From Trichoplax sp. H2 (taxonomy: Eukaryota; Placozoa; Uniplacotomia; Trichoplacea), in the NCBI GenBank assembly GCA_003344405.1, contig NOWV01000256.1, positions 22,256 to 86,255 on the forward strand: a DNA stretch of 64,000 nucleotides, given 5' to 3'. The notes below the pieces were generated by a model. The model was not told the DNA's origin. It did no database searches and saw only the letters and a program-made list of their open reading frames with translations. Position numbers and translations under genes: made by a program. Below, in pieces: positions 37,016 to 49,770 of this stretch; within the stretch, counting starts at the first letter, position 1, and every line of letters begins with the position of its first letter.

Positions 37016-40001
37016 GAATTGCAAGATAATAGATGAATTAAATGTCGAATCTTAACATCAAATCTTCAATTTATCCTTTTTTGTACGATCGTGTGTGAAC
37101 AAGATTAATATTTAGAATTCTCCTTCAAGCTTTTTATTATTGTAATAAGTGTTGCAGCTTAAAAAAACTTGTTTTGATTTAACTACTGCAAGCTTGAATT
37201 AATATGTAGCATAATTATGATAAGAATTACACGATGTTGGATTATAATTTATGTGATGTATTCAGTCAGTATTATACTCATTCGTTAATTATGATAGAAA
37301 CTTATGGCTAATTACGATTAAATAATGTAGAAGCAATGTTACTTTGTTATCGTATAGGGTGTGTAACCAAAGATTTTGGGTTGGGTCCTAATTTAAGATT
37401 GTTGGTCAGTTTTAGCCATTTTTTATAGCTATATGATATATACTGTAGAAAATGACAAATTTTTAGATTTAGTAACATTTGGAATCTAGGGTACAGTTTA
37501 TCTGGTCATGTGTTTAATTGCTAGGTTTTCTTGGAATACTTTAGAATTGCAATTTGATAGTCTGGTACCATCAACTGCTCGACTTAGCATATAAAAGATA
37601 CAGTATTTCAGTAAAAAAAAAAGTTCAAATTTTAGTTCCAGTAAGGCAGTATGAAGAAGCTCAGGATCTTGTAAGTAATTTTTTGACAAAGTGATTGATT
37701 GCGGCAATAATTTTGCCTTTATTCCAATTTTTAATTGGATTTATAAGTTAGTAACTAAAGTTAGAATAAATTTGTGTTTTTTCCTTAGCGTATTTGTAAT
37801 TTTTAACGTGATTATTTTTTTTTCTAAAGTATACAATTTTGCAATTATTGCTCCTCTAATTCTTGATTTTAAGCTAATTTAGCTGCAATACACAGTGCTT
37901 ATTAAAAAATAATTTAACTGCGGTTTATCAGATCCTGATCGTGAATAATTTTAGTTTAGCAAACAATTTTGATTATGCTGTATTCATTTCCTATTACTCA
38001 CCTTGCTGTTAAAATTGGCCTTTAATTTTCTTGCTAAATATATTTATGGCACAGTAAGAGGTATTCACAGTATAAAATAGATTTCGTGAAAGTTAGAAAC
38101 CTCTTTGCTTCATTGATATTATTTTTGACGAAGTTTAAGTCGATTACTTTAGAAAGCATTATCATCTTTATTAATTTAGGCAGCTTGAAAATGCTTAACT
38201 TAGTTGTTTAGCCCACTTTTTACATCATACCACGATGAAATTTCACATTTGTTAGGCTTTCTGCACATAAAGCGGGCAAATATTTCTTGTATTATTAAAA
38301 TCTAAATCGAAATGGAAGCTTTCTATATGGAGTTAAAATAAGTCTTGCATTCAATCCTATAATATCGTACTTAGAGTAATGTTATCTGACAATTATAAAT
38401 GTCGGATGACTTACTACATAGTTATCGCATCAGTTATCCGCTGTCTGGACGAAGTAATTTAAAATTTACACATACTAAAATATATACATATTTCGTTCTA
38501 CTGTAAAAGATGTCAGCTATGACAGTAACTGCATAGAATCATAAAGATAATTCATAAATGAAGTCTGCATAATTCTACTAAGAGATGCTGAAGATAACTA
38601 ATCAATAAAGTAAAAGTCTGGAATTTAGCCCATAAAGTAAAGCTCTACTTTTGATCACCCCGTCTGGAAAATTTTCCATTTATTTACATGTAAATAAAAT
38701 CTATCAAACTTGATAATAATCTGCTGATCAAGAGTAGCTAAAGAATTCGTAAAGACTTACTGTTATAAACATAAATTTGAAACCTTAAAATGTATAACTA
38801 TAACTAGAAATACAACAGAGGTAGTCTACTATCAGGTTTGTCTATGTGATATTTACCTGCAGTACAACTTAAACACTGACGATCTCCCATCATCATATTA
38901 TAGTAACAACTAGCTTCTCTTAGGCAATAAATAACCCAAAGTTTTATTGAAAATCATTTAATTTATACTACAGCTATAGGAACTGCTAAGATCATATTTT
39001 GGTATTTATTGCTGATGCAATGGCTAATGTTAGTATCAATTATCAAGATTTAGATATCGTTCTCTACTATTAATGTAATTAACCTGAATTATTAATTCAT
39101 ATTTGAATATGTCTGCATAAATTAGAAAATACTTAAGTATGAAAAAGCTGAGCCAGTGAGTAAGTGAGCTAGAAAGATCGTAGCGTTATGAATCTGAAAC
39201 CAGATCTTTTTACTCGTTCGCAACATAGAGGTTCTGGTGTTTAGTTTTGTGTTTAGTTGCTCGTTTATAAATTCCAATTTTAAGTAAATAAATAGGATAT
39301 ATTGGTAAATCTTTAAGTTTGGTCATTCTTAATTAGCATATCTCAAGAGCAATATTGGTTATTAGTACTTAGATAATGTCATAATATAATGCATCTATTG
39401 ACTAAAGTTATGTAATTTAGGATAGATAAAGTATTATAAGTCATTCCCTAGGTAAGTAAATATGTGAAAGCTACGTAACGGTTGCAATACAAAAGCTCTT
39501 TCATTACACTAATTCCAAAAAAGAGTACGAAATTCTTATAATGATTTCGCCATTACTAATTCCTAAACATGTCAATAATTAGATTTCATTCTATCACAGC
39601 TGAAAGATTAAATTTCTTCAATAAAGATTAAGCTAGTTTTTTTTAAGAAATCATTGTTTGCTTATTTTCTTCATAAACTATTCTGCTATTAACCTGCATG
39701 TAAACATCTACCTTTAAAAATACAATTATACAAGATTTTATCTTATCAAAATATTAATGATCATCGTCATCCCTATAAGACAATCGATAACCGTTATTAG
39801 ATCTCTGCTGACATAGAAATTAATCATTTCCTCCTACATTATATCCTCAAGTAGCAATATAACTCTCCTTTATTTTGGGGTGTATATGTTAGTAGCCACA
39901 AGGCAGTTATCTTTAGATAACTTATTAATGAAATTGCTGGTAATGATCTGGCATAGGGCTCTAAAAAATAATTCAGCCAGCAAAAACCCGTTAATATTTA
40001 T
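37016..40001. other. Primary-haplotype block A, non-coding
   Basis: Collinear with 40715-44362, with scattered substitutions and small indels. It lacks the family-A LTR found at 41190-41819; the single target AGGGT is at 37488-37492. No gene was recognised; short frames at 37498-37707 and 37691-37882 show no motif. Confidence 0.8.
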
Positions 40002-40694
40002 TGTAGTAAGGGACTAAAAGTAAAGTCCTATATAGCTTTTAGTATGTAACTAGTATTATTTTAAAATAGAAAACACCTAGAAAATGATAGTGTCTTTAAG
40101 TTTTACCCTGCCAAATCATCATGTCGCCATCTTTTCTTCATCATTATTTTACAAGGTATTATATAGATTACTATAGAAGTAGCCCGAGAGCAATTGCCTA
40201 ATCTAAAGAAAGGGCGTTTGATTGTCTATTCAAATTGCAAAGGAATTCGACTTAGTAGCTAAACCCTATCCTTAGAGAAAGGGGATTTATAACATGACGA
40301 TAAAGTACTGTAATGTAGTCTATAATCGTACAGTTACAGTACAATCTGACGCTAACACATCAACTGTCAATACCCAGCGATACTAATGTCAGAAAAGTAG
40401 TCGTGATAGTCATATAAAATTTTTTGATTAGCGAGATAGCGAGTACTATATATAATCTTTATAAAATCCGGATTTTTCGGATTCGGATTCCGGAACCGGT
40501 CGGATTTATGTCCGATATAATTTTCCTATTTTAATTTATGTTTGATATAATTTTCCTGTTTTAATTTGGGGGGGGGGGATTTTTGTTCATGAAAAATATC
40601 GTAAGAGTTGATTTTTGAAATTCGGACTTTTTGTTATGAATTTGAAACTTTGGAATTTTATGACGTGACTTGAAGTCACATTAGGAGAATTTAG
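40002..40694 (+). mobile_element. Polymorphic 1.46-kb LTR-like insertion (family G), left part
   Basis: Starts TGTAGTAAGG right after TTAT (39998-40001). The alternative haplotype at 44362 lacks it. The sequence contains CGGATT-rich DNA around 40470-40510, two copies of a unit of about 33 bp at about 40503-40568, an 11-G run (40568-40578) and a TATA-like stretch (40447-40455). It continues at 49004, because 40589-40694 is repeated exactly at 48898-49003. Confidence 0.65.
40568..40578 (+). repeat. Run of 11 G
   Basis: A homopolymer of 11 G inside the family-G insertion, which is exceptional in this AT-rich DNA. Its length may be misassembled. Confidence 0.8.
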
Positions 40695-40714
40695 NNNNNN
40701 NNNNNNNNNNNNNN
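40695..40714. other. Assembly gap of 20 N
   Basis: Left border of the probable alternative haplotype contig 40715-48877. The 106 bases before this gap recur exactly after the next gap. Confidence 0.95.
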
Positions 40715-41189
40715 GAATTGCAAGATAATAGATGAATTAAATGTCGAATCTTAACATCAAATCTTTAATTTATCCATTTTTGTACGATTGTGTGTGAAGA
40801 AGATTAATATTTAGAATTCTCCTTCAAGCTTTTTATTATTTTAATAAGTATTGCAGCTTAAAAAAACTTGTTTTGATTTAACTATTGCAAGCTTGAATTA
40901 ATATGTAGCATAATTTTGATAAGAATTGCACGATGTTGGATTTTAATTTATGTGATGTATTTAGTCAGTATTATACTCATACGTTAATTATGATAAAAAC
41001 TTATAGCTAATTTCGATTAAAAAATGTAGAAGCAATGTTACTTTGTTATCGTATACGGTGTGTAACCAAAGATTTGAGCTGGGTTCTAATTTAAGATTAT
41101 TGGTCAGCTTTAGCCATTTTTTATAGCTATATGATATATACTGTAGAAAAGTACAATTTTTAGATTTATTAACATTTGGAATCTAGGGT

Positions 41190-41819
41190 TGTGACAGTGT
41201 TATATACTGTATTAGAGTAGAAATATCTACGTTAGGATAATTCTGTTAGACTATCCTTATTTAGTTAACTTCTAATTTGGATATACTGTGTTTTAATATA
41301 GCACTGACTTTGTATGACAGTGACACTTATACAAATACTGAAATTAATAGTTATAATAGGGAATGCAAATCATCTGCTTACAGTTCCAATCATTGTGATT
41401 GTAATTTACTTATGGTAGATTGTAAATTATCATGGAAATGTTCCGTGATGGGACATATCGTAATCTGACTATTCTGTATTAGTCATTACATGTCTATGTT
41501 CGTAAATACTGTTGTCTGCATTAAGGGAGCAGTAGCTATAATTAATATCTAATTCAGTAAATGATTCCAATGTTAATTGTATTAACTATGACTCATGAAC
41601 TATTGAGGAAGAGTATACAAATGCAGTATATCGTGCAATAAAGAGGATTCTCAAACTTAGTGTTTAACATAAAATACGAGGCGTTTAAGTCTTTGGGTAG
41701 TCTGCTAGTAGAGCAAAAGTGTTCGTGATAGTGCAGATATCGTTCCTTGATACGTGGTTCAAAGAATTGACTTATTGATTGTATATTACGTTATCTTGTT
41801 GCAAAGCTGTTTTGTGACA
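41190..41819 (+). mobile_element. Solo LTR family A (630 bp), reference copy with empty allele
   Basis: Starts TGTGACAGTG, ends GCTGTTTTGTGACA, with perfect 5-bp target duplicates AGGGT at 41185-41189 and 41820-41824. The corresponding allele carries one AGGGT at 37488-37492 and nothing else, which fixes both ends to the base. Signals are a TATA-like TATACAAA near 41613 (TATATAAA in the copy at 23875) and AATAAA at 41637-41642. A 63-codon frame at 41277-41468 also stays open in other copies but begins with TTG and changes mainly at amino-acid-altering sites, so it is probably not a gene. Confidence 0.95.
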
Positions 41820-44800
41820 AGGGTACAATTTATCTGATCATGTGTTTAATTGCTAGTTTTTCTTGGAATACTTTAGAATTGCAATTTGATAGTCTGATAT
41901 CATCAACTGCTCAGCTTAGCATATAAAAGATGCAGTATTTCAGTAAAAAAAGTGGTTCAAGTTTTAGTTCCAGTAAGGAAGTACGAAGAAGCTCAGGATA
42001 TTGTAAGTAATTTTTTGACAATGTGTTTGATTGAGGCAGTAATTCTGCCTTTATTGTAATTTTTAATTAGATTTATAAGTTTTTAACTAAAGTTAAAATA
42101 AAGTTGTGTTTCTTCCGTAGCGTATTTGTAATTTTCAACGTGTTTATTTTTTCTTCTAAAGTATACAATTTTGCAATTATTGCTCTTCTAATTCTTGATT
42201 TTAAGCTAATTTAGCTGCAATACACGGTGCTTATTAAAAAATAATTTAACTGCGGTTTATCAGATTCTGATCGTGAATAATTTTAGTTTAGCAAACAATT
42301 TTGATTATGCTGTATTCATTTCCTATTACTCTCCCTGCTGTTAAAATTGGCCTTTAATTTTCTTACTAAATATATTTATGGCACAGTAAGAGGTGAATAT
42401 ATAGTATATAATAGATTTCGTGAAAGTTAGTATCCTCTTTGCTTCATTGATAATATTATTTTTGACGAAGTTTAAATCGATTACTTTAGAAAGCATTATC
42501 ATCTTTTATTAATTTAGGGAGCTTGAAAATGCTTAACTTAGTTGTATGGCTCACTTTTTACATCACACTACGATGAAAATTCACATTTGTTAGGCTTTCT
42601 GCTCATAAAGTTGGCAAATATTTCTAGTATTATTAAAATCTAAATCGATATGGAAGCTTACTATATGGAGTTAAAATAAGTCTTGCATTCAATCCTATAA
42701 TATCGTACTTAGAGTAATGTTATCTGACAGTTATAAATGTCGGATGACTTACTACATGGTTATCGCATCAGTTATTCGCTGCCTGGATAAAGTAATTTAA
42801 AATTTGCACACACTAAAATATATACATATCTCATTCTACTGTAAAAGATATCAGCTATGACAGTAACTACATAGAATCATAAAGATAATTCATAATTGAA
42901 GTCTGCACAATTCTACTGAGAGATGCTGAAGATAGCAGATCGAATAAAGTAAAAGTCTGGAATTTAGTCCATAAAGTAAAGCTCTACTTTGATCACCCTG
43001 TCTGGGAAATTTTCTATTTATTTACATGTAAATAAAATCTATCAAACTTGATAACAACCAGATAATAATCTGCGGATCAAGAGTAGCTAAAGAATTCGTA
43101 AAAGCTTACTGTTAGTAACATTAATTTGAAACCGTAAAATGTATAACTATAACTAGAAATACAACAGAAGTAGTCTAGTATCAGGTTTGTCCATGTGATA
43201 TGTACCTGCAGTATTACTCAAACACTGACGATCTCCTATCATCATATATTATAGTAGCAACTAGTTTCTCTTAGGCAATAAATAAACCCAAAGTTTTGTT
43301 GAAAATCATTTAATTTATACTACAGTTACAGGAACTACTAAGATCATATTTTGGTATTAATTGCTGATGGAATGGCTAATGTTAGTATTAATTATCAAGA
43401 TTTAGATATCGTTCTCTACTATTAATGTAATTAACCTGAATTATTAATTCATACTTGAATATGGCTGCATAAATTAGATAATACATAAGTCTGAAAAAGC
43501 TAAGCCAGTGAGTAAGTGAGCTAGAAAGATCGTAGAGTTTTAAATCTGAAACCAGATCATTTTTATCATTTTTTACTCGTTCGCAACATAAAGGCTTAGG
43601 TGTTTAGTTTTGTGTTTAGTTGCTCATTTATAAATTCCAATTTTAAGTCAATAAATAGGATATATTGGTAAATCTATAAGTTTAGTCATTCTTAGTTAGC
43701 ATATCTCAAGAGCAATATTGGTTATTGGTACTTAGATAATGTCATAACATTATACATCTATTGACTACAGCTATGTAATTTGGGATAGATAAAGTATTAT
43801 AAGTCATTCACTAGGTAAGTAAATATGTGAAAGCTACATTACGGTTGCTATGCAAAAGCTCTTTCATTACACTAATTCAAAAAAAGAGTACGAAATTCTT
43901 ATAATGATTACGCCATTACTAATTCCTAAACATGTCAATAATTAGATTTCATTCTATCACAGCTGAAAGATTAAATTTCCTCAATAAAGATTAAGCTAGT
44001 TTTTTAAGAAATCATTGTTTGTTTATTTTCTTCATAAACTATTCTGCTATTAACCTACATATAAACATCTACCTTTAAAAATACAATTATACCAGATCTT
44101 ATCTTATTAAAATATTAATGATCATCGTCATCCTTATAAGACAATCGATAAACGCTATTAGGTCTCTGTTGACATAGAAATCAATCATTTCCTCCTACAT
44201 TATATCCTCAAGTAGCAATATAAATTTCCTTTATTTTGGGGTGTATATCTTAGTAGCCACAAGGCAGTTATCTTTAGATAACTTATCAATGAAATTGCTG
44301 GTAATGATCTGGCATAGGGCTCTAAAAAATAATTCAGCCAACAAAAACCCGTTGATATTTATAGTACAGAATTTAAAGTCAGTCACACATTAAACATAAA
44401 TTTTTTAAACCGCAAAAAATGTAAAACTTTATTTACATTTTTAAATAAGGCAAATCGATAGCTTTGACGTTTGTATGAGTTACATTTATTGTTACAGTAT
44501 TTGAAAAAACTGGAACATAAATTATTATCTCTTAAAAACTGAATTCCGTAAAGTATTTTCTAAACTTCACGCTGCTCCAGACATAAATAACGGGAATTTA
44601 CTGTTGTAACTACAGGATGAAATTAAAATATATGCAGAGAAACAAATCATAGAAATTATTGAGTCATTGATCAAATTAGACGAAACCGAAATTAAAATTC
44701 AATCGAAAATAGGTCAATTTACTTTAAAGTAGAGTTAAAAATGCAATAGCTATCAATAAAGAGATATTATGAACCTATTTACTATAAAAATATCTACAGC

Positions 44801-45477
44801 TCCATAGTTGACACCATTATTAAGAAATACCAATAATTTTATTGAATAAATAAGATATTAGTAGAAGAATGTACATAAATATATCACTGCGCGACAATTA
44901 GTTCTTGTTTTATTCAAGAATTGTTTTGTTGGTTACCATAAAATAATCCTACAAAGAAAATCAATATATATATTCTATCAATACCAATTCATGCAAAGCT
45001 AATGGAAATTATAGAGATACAGTTCAAAATTTCCCGAATCTGATCTTCATTACTTGTATCATTTTATGCTCAAACCTTACGAAACATTCGCGATAAATAT
45101 TAATTGATAATATTCAACCTTTATCTTTATTTCATAATATTACAAAAATATCTGTAAGTTATTATTGCAATACTATTGACGGAAGAAACATGAAACAATC
45201 AATTTTTACTATTAAGGCGCTGAATTATCATTTAATTAAGAATGAAATTTAATAACCAATTCATAATTCAATTTAAGAGTAGTAACTGGTGAAATTTTTA
45301 TTTTTTTAGCGAATGTTATCATATTCGTTTAGCACATAATTTCGTAATCAATCTTATCCTGATTTACTAATTTGTATATTTTTGATTAGTGTTCTATAAT
45401 GAAACAAACCATTGTCAGTTATTTTGACAATAATTTCCTTGTGTTAAGCTTATCCTATCAGTTTGCAAAATTACAGG

Positions 45478-46026
45478 TCTTACGGTGTTGCCTTGCCATT
45501 AGGATAATTTAATAAGTACAGTAATAGCTAGTATGGAGAATATCCATATTTGTAGTGCTAGGTAAGATAAGTAAAGCCTTAACATGAATGTTGTTTGTGA
45601 TAGTTCGTCAAATATTCGATATTAATTGTTATTGTGTGATAGATAGCAGTAAGATAATTCAAGTGCTAGTTGGTGATAGTTGAATTAGACAACCTACGAG
45701 CTTAGATTATGATTAAGTATGAGTAAGAGATTCAAACTATTTACAGATAGAAAAGCTATGTAAGGAGCGTCTCAGTTCGAATTGTTCCTCCTAGTAAGGT
45801 ATAATAATAATACTGTTGTTTACGAATTAGACGGTTCCTATATAAACGGGACCATTTGAGTTGAGTGGGGTGGTAAAAAATTGTAGATGTATCTTTGCTA
45901 ATAAAAGTTTCATCTTTACGGTATTTTGCTGTGTGTGTTTAACGTCAAGTAAAAGGGCATTTAAGTCAGTAGCTACTTATAGACTTTTACTGTACGTTAC
46001 CTTGTTGCAGAAGTCAAATTGTGACA
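45478..46026 (+). mobile_element. Solo LTR family A2 (549 bp), alternative allele
   Basis: ACAGG flanks both sides (45473-45477 and 46027-46031). The right part is a distant relative of family A and ends AATTGTGACA. TATATAAA at 45839-45846 is followed by AATAAA at 45900-45905. The left terminus is mutated (TCTTACGG, against TGCTGTGG in the other allele). Both haplotypes carry it, so it predates their split. Confidence 0.82.
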
Positions 46027-48877
46027 ACAGGTAGCTGTCATAATTTTCTAACCCTACCCTGCAATAATACGACTACTACGTAATTGCATTAAAAATAGCG
46101 GAATTGAATTCGTGCAGAATAGGATACCGTACTTAGTATTTATTCTTTACAATTTTTCTGGAAATGAATGGAAAATCTCTTATTAGTTTACTATTACGAA
46201 TCGAACCTGGGCATTTTCTTACCTGTACTTTGCCTTTTTTTAAATTATAATTAAATAATTTTTATGCTTAATACATTCTAACCAGCCCAATCTCAGCTTT
46301 CTTAATGCCTAATAACTCAATGGCCTTATAATTGCTATACATTAATGCACAATTGCTATAATTTTTCTTTTACGTTAAAAAATTAAATATTTTTTTATTG
46401 TCTTTTGCCCTTAATTGAAATCGATCTGCTTAATGCAAACGCTACAGCGTTAGTAATATCTCTACATGGAAGACAATCTTATAAATTGCCTACAGGCATC
46501 TTAAAAATACTGCATAGAGGCAAAGAAATGAAACAGATTTTGATGTCTCTTTTTTGGCTCTAACTGAGCTTGATGACATAATTAATATAATTAAAAACCT
46601 CTAATGTTGCATTAATTCAGCAAAGTAACTGCTACGGAGTAACTATTGCGAAGCTACCGTAACATAGATTCTATAAGATATCTTATTTAGGAATATATTT
46701 ATATACTGTTATCTATGACGTTTTACATATTTTAACAGAGAACTGTATAACTTTATAATATTATCTATAAATTGAAAATTAATGTTGGAGCCATAGTGTA
46801 GGTTAAAGTCATGAAAGATAAACCTGACAGTAGATTTTTCGTAAGTAGTTTCTGCTTTAGTTTAACTCTTTCCTGCGATACAAATTTCGAATTATAACAG
46901 TAACATTTAAAGTTTATCTTATAAATATATCATCGTATGTTACAAGCTATGTCTTAATATTACTCTAAATAGAGCAAAGTCAGCAGCTATACACATATTT
47001 CTACTTCATAGATCAAGGTAATAAATTTTTCATCGCCTAGCCCGAAAGCTAATCTATTAAGTGCTTAATTTTAACTTCAACTTAATCTCTCTCGATGTTA
47101 CATCTTTAACGTCTAGTTAGGAGTGCAATTTTCTTTAATAATGTGATTCACTATTATAAACTTTGAATATGGATCTATAAAAATTGATGCTCTTTAATCA
47201 AACTATACATTGTGGGAGTAAATCATATATTAAGTACAACTTATAACAACTGCGAATTTTTTCATTGAAACCTTAAATAGTAGGCATTCATCTTAGCTAG
47301 TACAATAAATTTAAAGCGCAAAACACGTCATTTAGGATTATGGTACAGCAAATTTACCGGAATTTATAAGAAAGAGTCGTCAATACTTAAGTGATAAGCT
47401 AAATAAAATTTCTTGACATGTCATTACTGGCTTAATATTTTGAATTTTCGTAATAAACTTCAACTGGTTACATAATTTTTCATCAAGCTGAATTTATCCA
47501 ATTTTGTTCATCAACGCATTTTAATTCATAAATAAGTTCTAACACTGATGCCCGCCTGTCCACATCACATCTACTAATTTCATTAGTAGATTTAATAATA
47601 ATATAGCGATAAAGCTTATCCTTTAGGTGAGATCATTTCGAAAAGGCGCCCAATTCATTACTTTTCTAGTATTACTAGAAAGGCGTGAGCGTATAAAACA
47701 AAGAAAAGGCCTTCTAAAAAATTGATCGTAAGACTTATATATGTACGAGATAAAGAGTCATAAAAATTTTGCTATTGCACTCAAGCTTGATTCGTCTAAC
47801 AATACTAGGAACTAAGGTATCTACCTTTAGCCTACAACTGTCTAACTGTTTACAATAAAATCTACGATTTATATACCATTTTTTGGCTATATCACTTTGT
47901 AGTATGCTACTATTAGAAGCAATTCTGCTCATGCTGCGGTAATTTTTAACTAGCAGTTGAATACTATTTCATTGTTGATCACAGTTGGTGCCATGCATTC
48001 AAATTTCTCCTTTTACGGCGCATGTTCATTTTTTGATAATATTGTTACATATTAGCTTTCAATAGTAACTTTTACTACAAAGGGATAAGAATAATGGTAA
48101 ATGTCTGAAATCCACATGCTTTGTTTTACTAATGGGGTACAACTAATGATCGATGGCTATAATCAAGAAAATAGGTAAAGAAACCAAAAAATATAGTGAA
48201 TAATATCAATGAGATTCGTGCACGCGATGTTATTCTAAGCAATGCGAATACCTAACGCGTGCAACCTCAAATGCTTGCTTACGGTGTAAAATATTTTACA
48301 ACGTGTATAGCATATTATCCTGAGATGAAATGCGGTACATCATTTAATTACTAATTTGACATATAATACAATATCAAAATTTGCTTGCGAATCAAAGAAA
48401 ATTTTAGTGGCATATTGTTGTTTATTAAACTATTAAATCTAAAATTCATGACAATGTTCAAACTCCCTTGCTGTTAATAATGACCATAATATTTTCTTTA
48501 AAATTATTCTTCGTCATATAAAAGCTGTAAATGAACGTGTCACCATATTAATGGCAAAGTAAAAAATTGAAGACCAAAACTATCTTTTGAAACTTGCGGC
48601 TATATTTTACCATGCTAACTAACCAAATTATGTTTAATGAACATCAGCCATAAATAGAGCAACCAAAAATACTGCTTAAATACTTTTGTATTGCAATTCA
48701 TGTTTACAACACATATGATCGTAATAACAAGATTTGAAATGGCAGAGAAGTTTTGGTCATTAAATCTTTTATTACATGACAAACGTAGAAATAAATACTA
48801 ATAACAAGTAAAGGCTTTATTACATCAACACATCTTCCCAGATATAAATCGAAATTGTAATGACTTAATATAATTTA

Positions 48878-48897
48878 NNNNNNNNNNNNNNNNNNNN
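48878..48897. other. Assembly gap of 20 N
   Basis: Right border of the alternative haplotype contig. Sequence resumes with the 106 bases already seen at 40589-40694. Confidence 0.95.
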
Positions 48898-49770
48898 ATG
48901 AAAAATATCGTAAGAGTTGATTTTTGAAATTCGGACTTTTTGTTATGAATTTGAAACTTTGGAATTTTATGACGTGACTTGAAGTCACATTAGGAGAATT
49001 TAGATTTAGTGAGGAAAATAGAAAATAAGATGGAAATTGGCAGAGGTTGTGTTGATTATCAAGTAGTTAGACTGTTGTTATTATGACTAAATCTTGATGT
49101 TTAAAGGTTGATTTTTAGACTTTCATAGTGTATTAATGATAGAAATTATATTAGAAGTGAAGTTTGATGTATTTTTATAGTTAGCTTGTTAGTTTTATAG
49201 TGTTTTGTAAGGGAATCATAGGGTAAATTGTGTCTGAACTTTGAGTGATTTTTGTTTTCTTAAATGGTGCAAAGTAGTGTTCTAAAACGGATCTTAAGAG
49301 CGATTGGTTAGCAAATGTTTAGTTTTAAATATCTCTGACGGCTCTACGAAGGTTAGCAAATGTTTAGTTTTAAATACCTCTGACGACTCTACGAAGCCTA
49401 TAAATGATAGTGCAATTAGAAAATTTAGAGAGAGAGTAGAAGAAGATTTTATTTAAAGAACTTGTTGAATTAAAAAGGCCTTCGGGGTCGAATTGTCGTA
49501 AGTTTAAAACGTTCTTCTTTTTGAAAGGTTGTTTGGTCGTTGACAGTTTTTTAAGTCTGTCATTTATTTTAATAATACTTAAAACTAAGTATTTGTAAGG
49601 TTGTTCGGTTCATACTTCTCTCCATGTTTGTTTTGTAATAAATTGTTCGGTTATTCCCCAAATTTTATTTGGTGTCAAAGTTTTGCTAAGTCGACCCGAG
49701 TGCAACGAAAGTAGAATCAAAGTTTGTTAAAGTTTTGTAGCTTGATTTCTACACATTTCATTTCATTACA
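48898..49770 (+). mobile_element. Polymorphic LTR-like insertion (family G), overlap and right part
   Basis: Continues the insertion that starts at 40002; total length is about 1460 bp once the 106-bp overlap is merged. It ends TTCATTACA, followed by TTAT (49771-49774), matching TTAT at 39998-40001 as a 4-bp (or imperfect 5-bp) target duplication. AATAAA lies at 49637-49642. A 45-bp unit is repeated at 49306-49350 and 49351-49395. Ends and signals fit a long solo LTR; no coding region is seen. Confidence 0.65.
49306..49395 (+). repeat. Two tandem copies of a 45-bp unit
   Basis: Units at 49306-49350 and 49351-49395 differ at only a few positions. They lie inside the family-G insertion. Confidence 0.85.

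Larger units (their letters stand above)
40715..48877. other. Probable alternative-haplotype contig (second allele)
   Basis: 40715-44362 aligns with 37016-40001 and 44362-48877 aligns with 49774-54225. The contig is bounded by 20-N gaps, and the sequences outside it overlap by 106 identical bases (40589-40694 and 48898-49003), so the true neighbours are 40694 and 49004. This contig has the family-A LTR 41190-41819 and lacks the family-G insertion. A real tandem duplication is the alternative, but the identical overlap argues against it. Confidence 0.8.

Noticed and set aside
41277-41468. A 63-codon frame conserved in four family-A LTR copies (also at 824-1063, 10105-10296, 23962-24153)
   Set aside because: It starts with TTG, lies within the U3 part of an LTR, and most differences between copies change the amino acid, so there is no sign of protein constraint.
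41189-41820. Family A read as a miniature inverted-repeat DNA transposon with a 3-bp GGG target duplication
   Set aside because: Shifting the border by one base gives TG/CA ends and a perfect 5-bp duplication AGGGT, and the element has TATA and AATAAA signals; a solo LTR explains more.
46180-46230. tRNA-like B box (GAATCGAACC on the plus strand)
   Set aside because: The T stem does not pair, no acceptor stem or A box is found, and the motif is mutated in the other allele near 51610.
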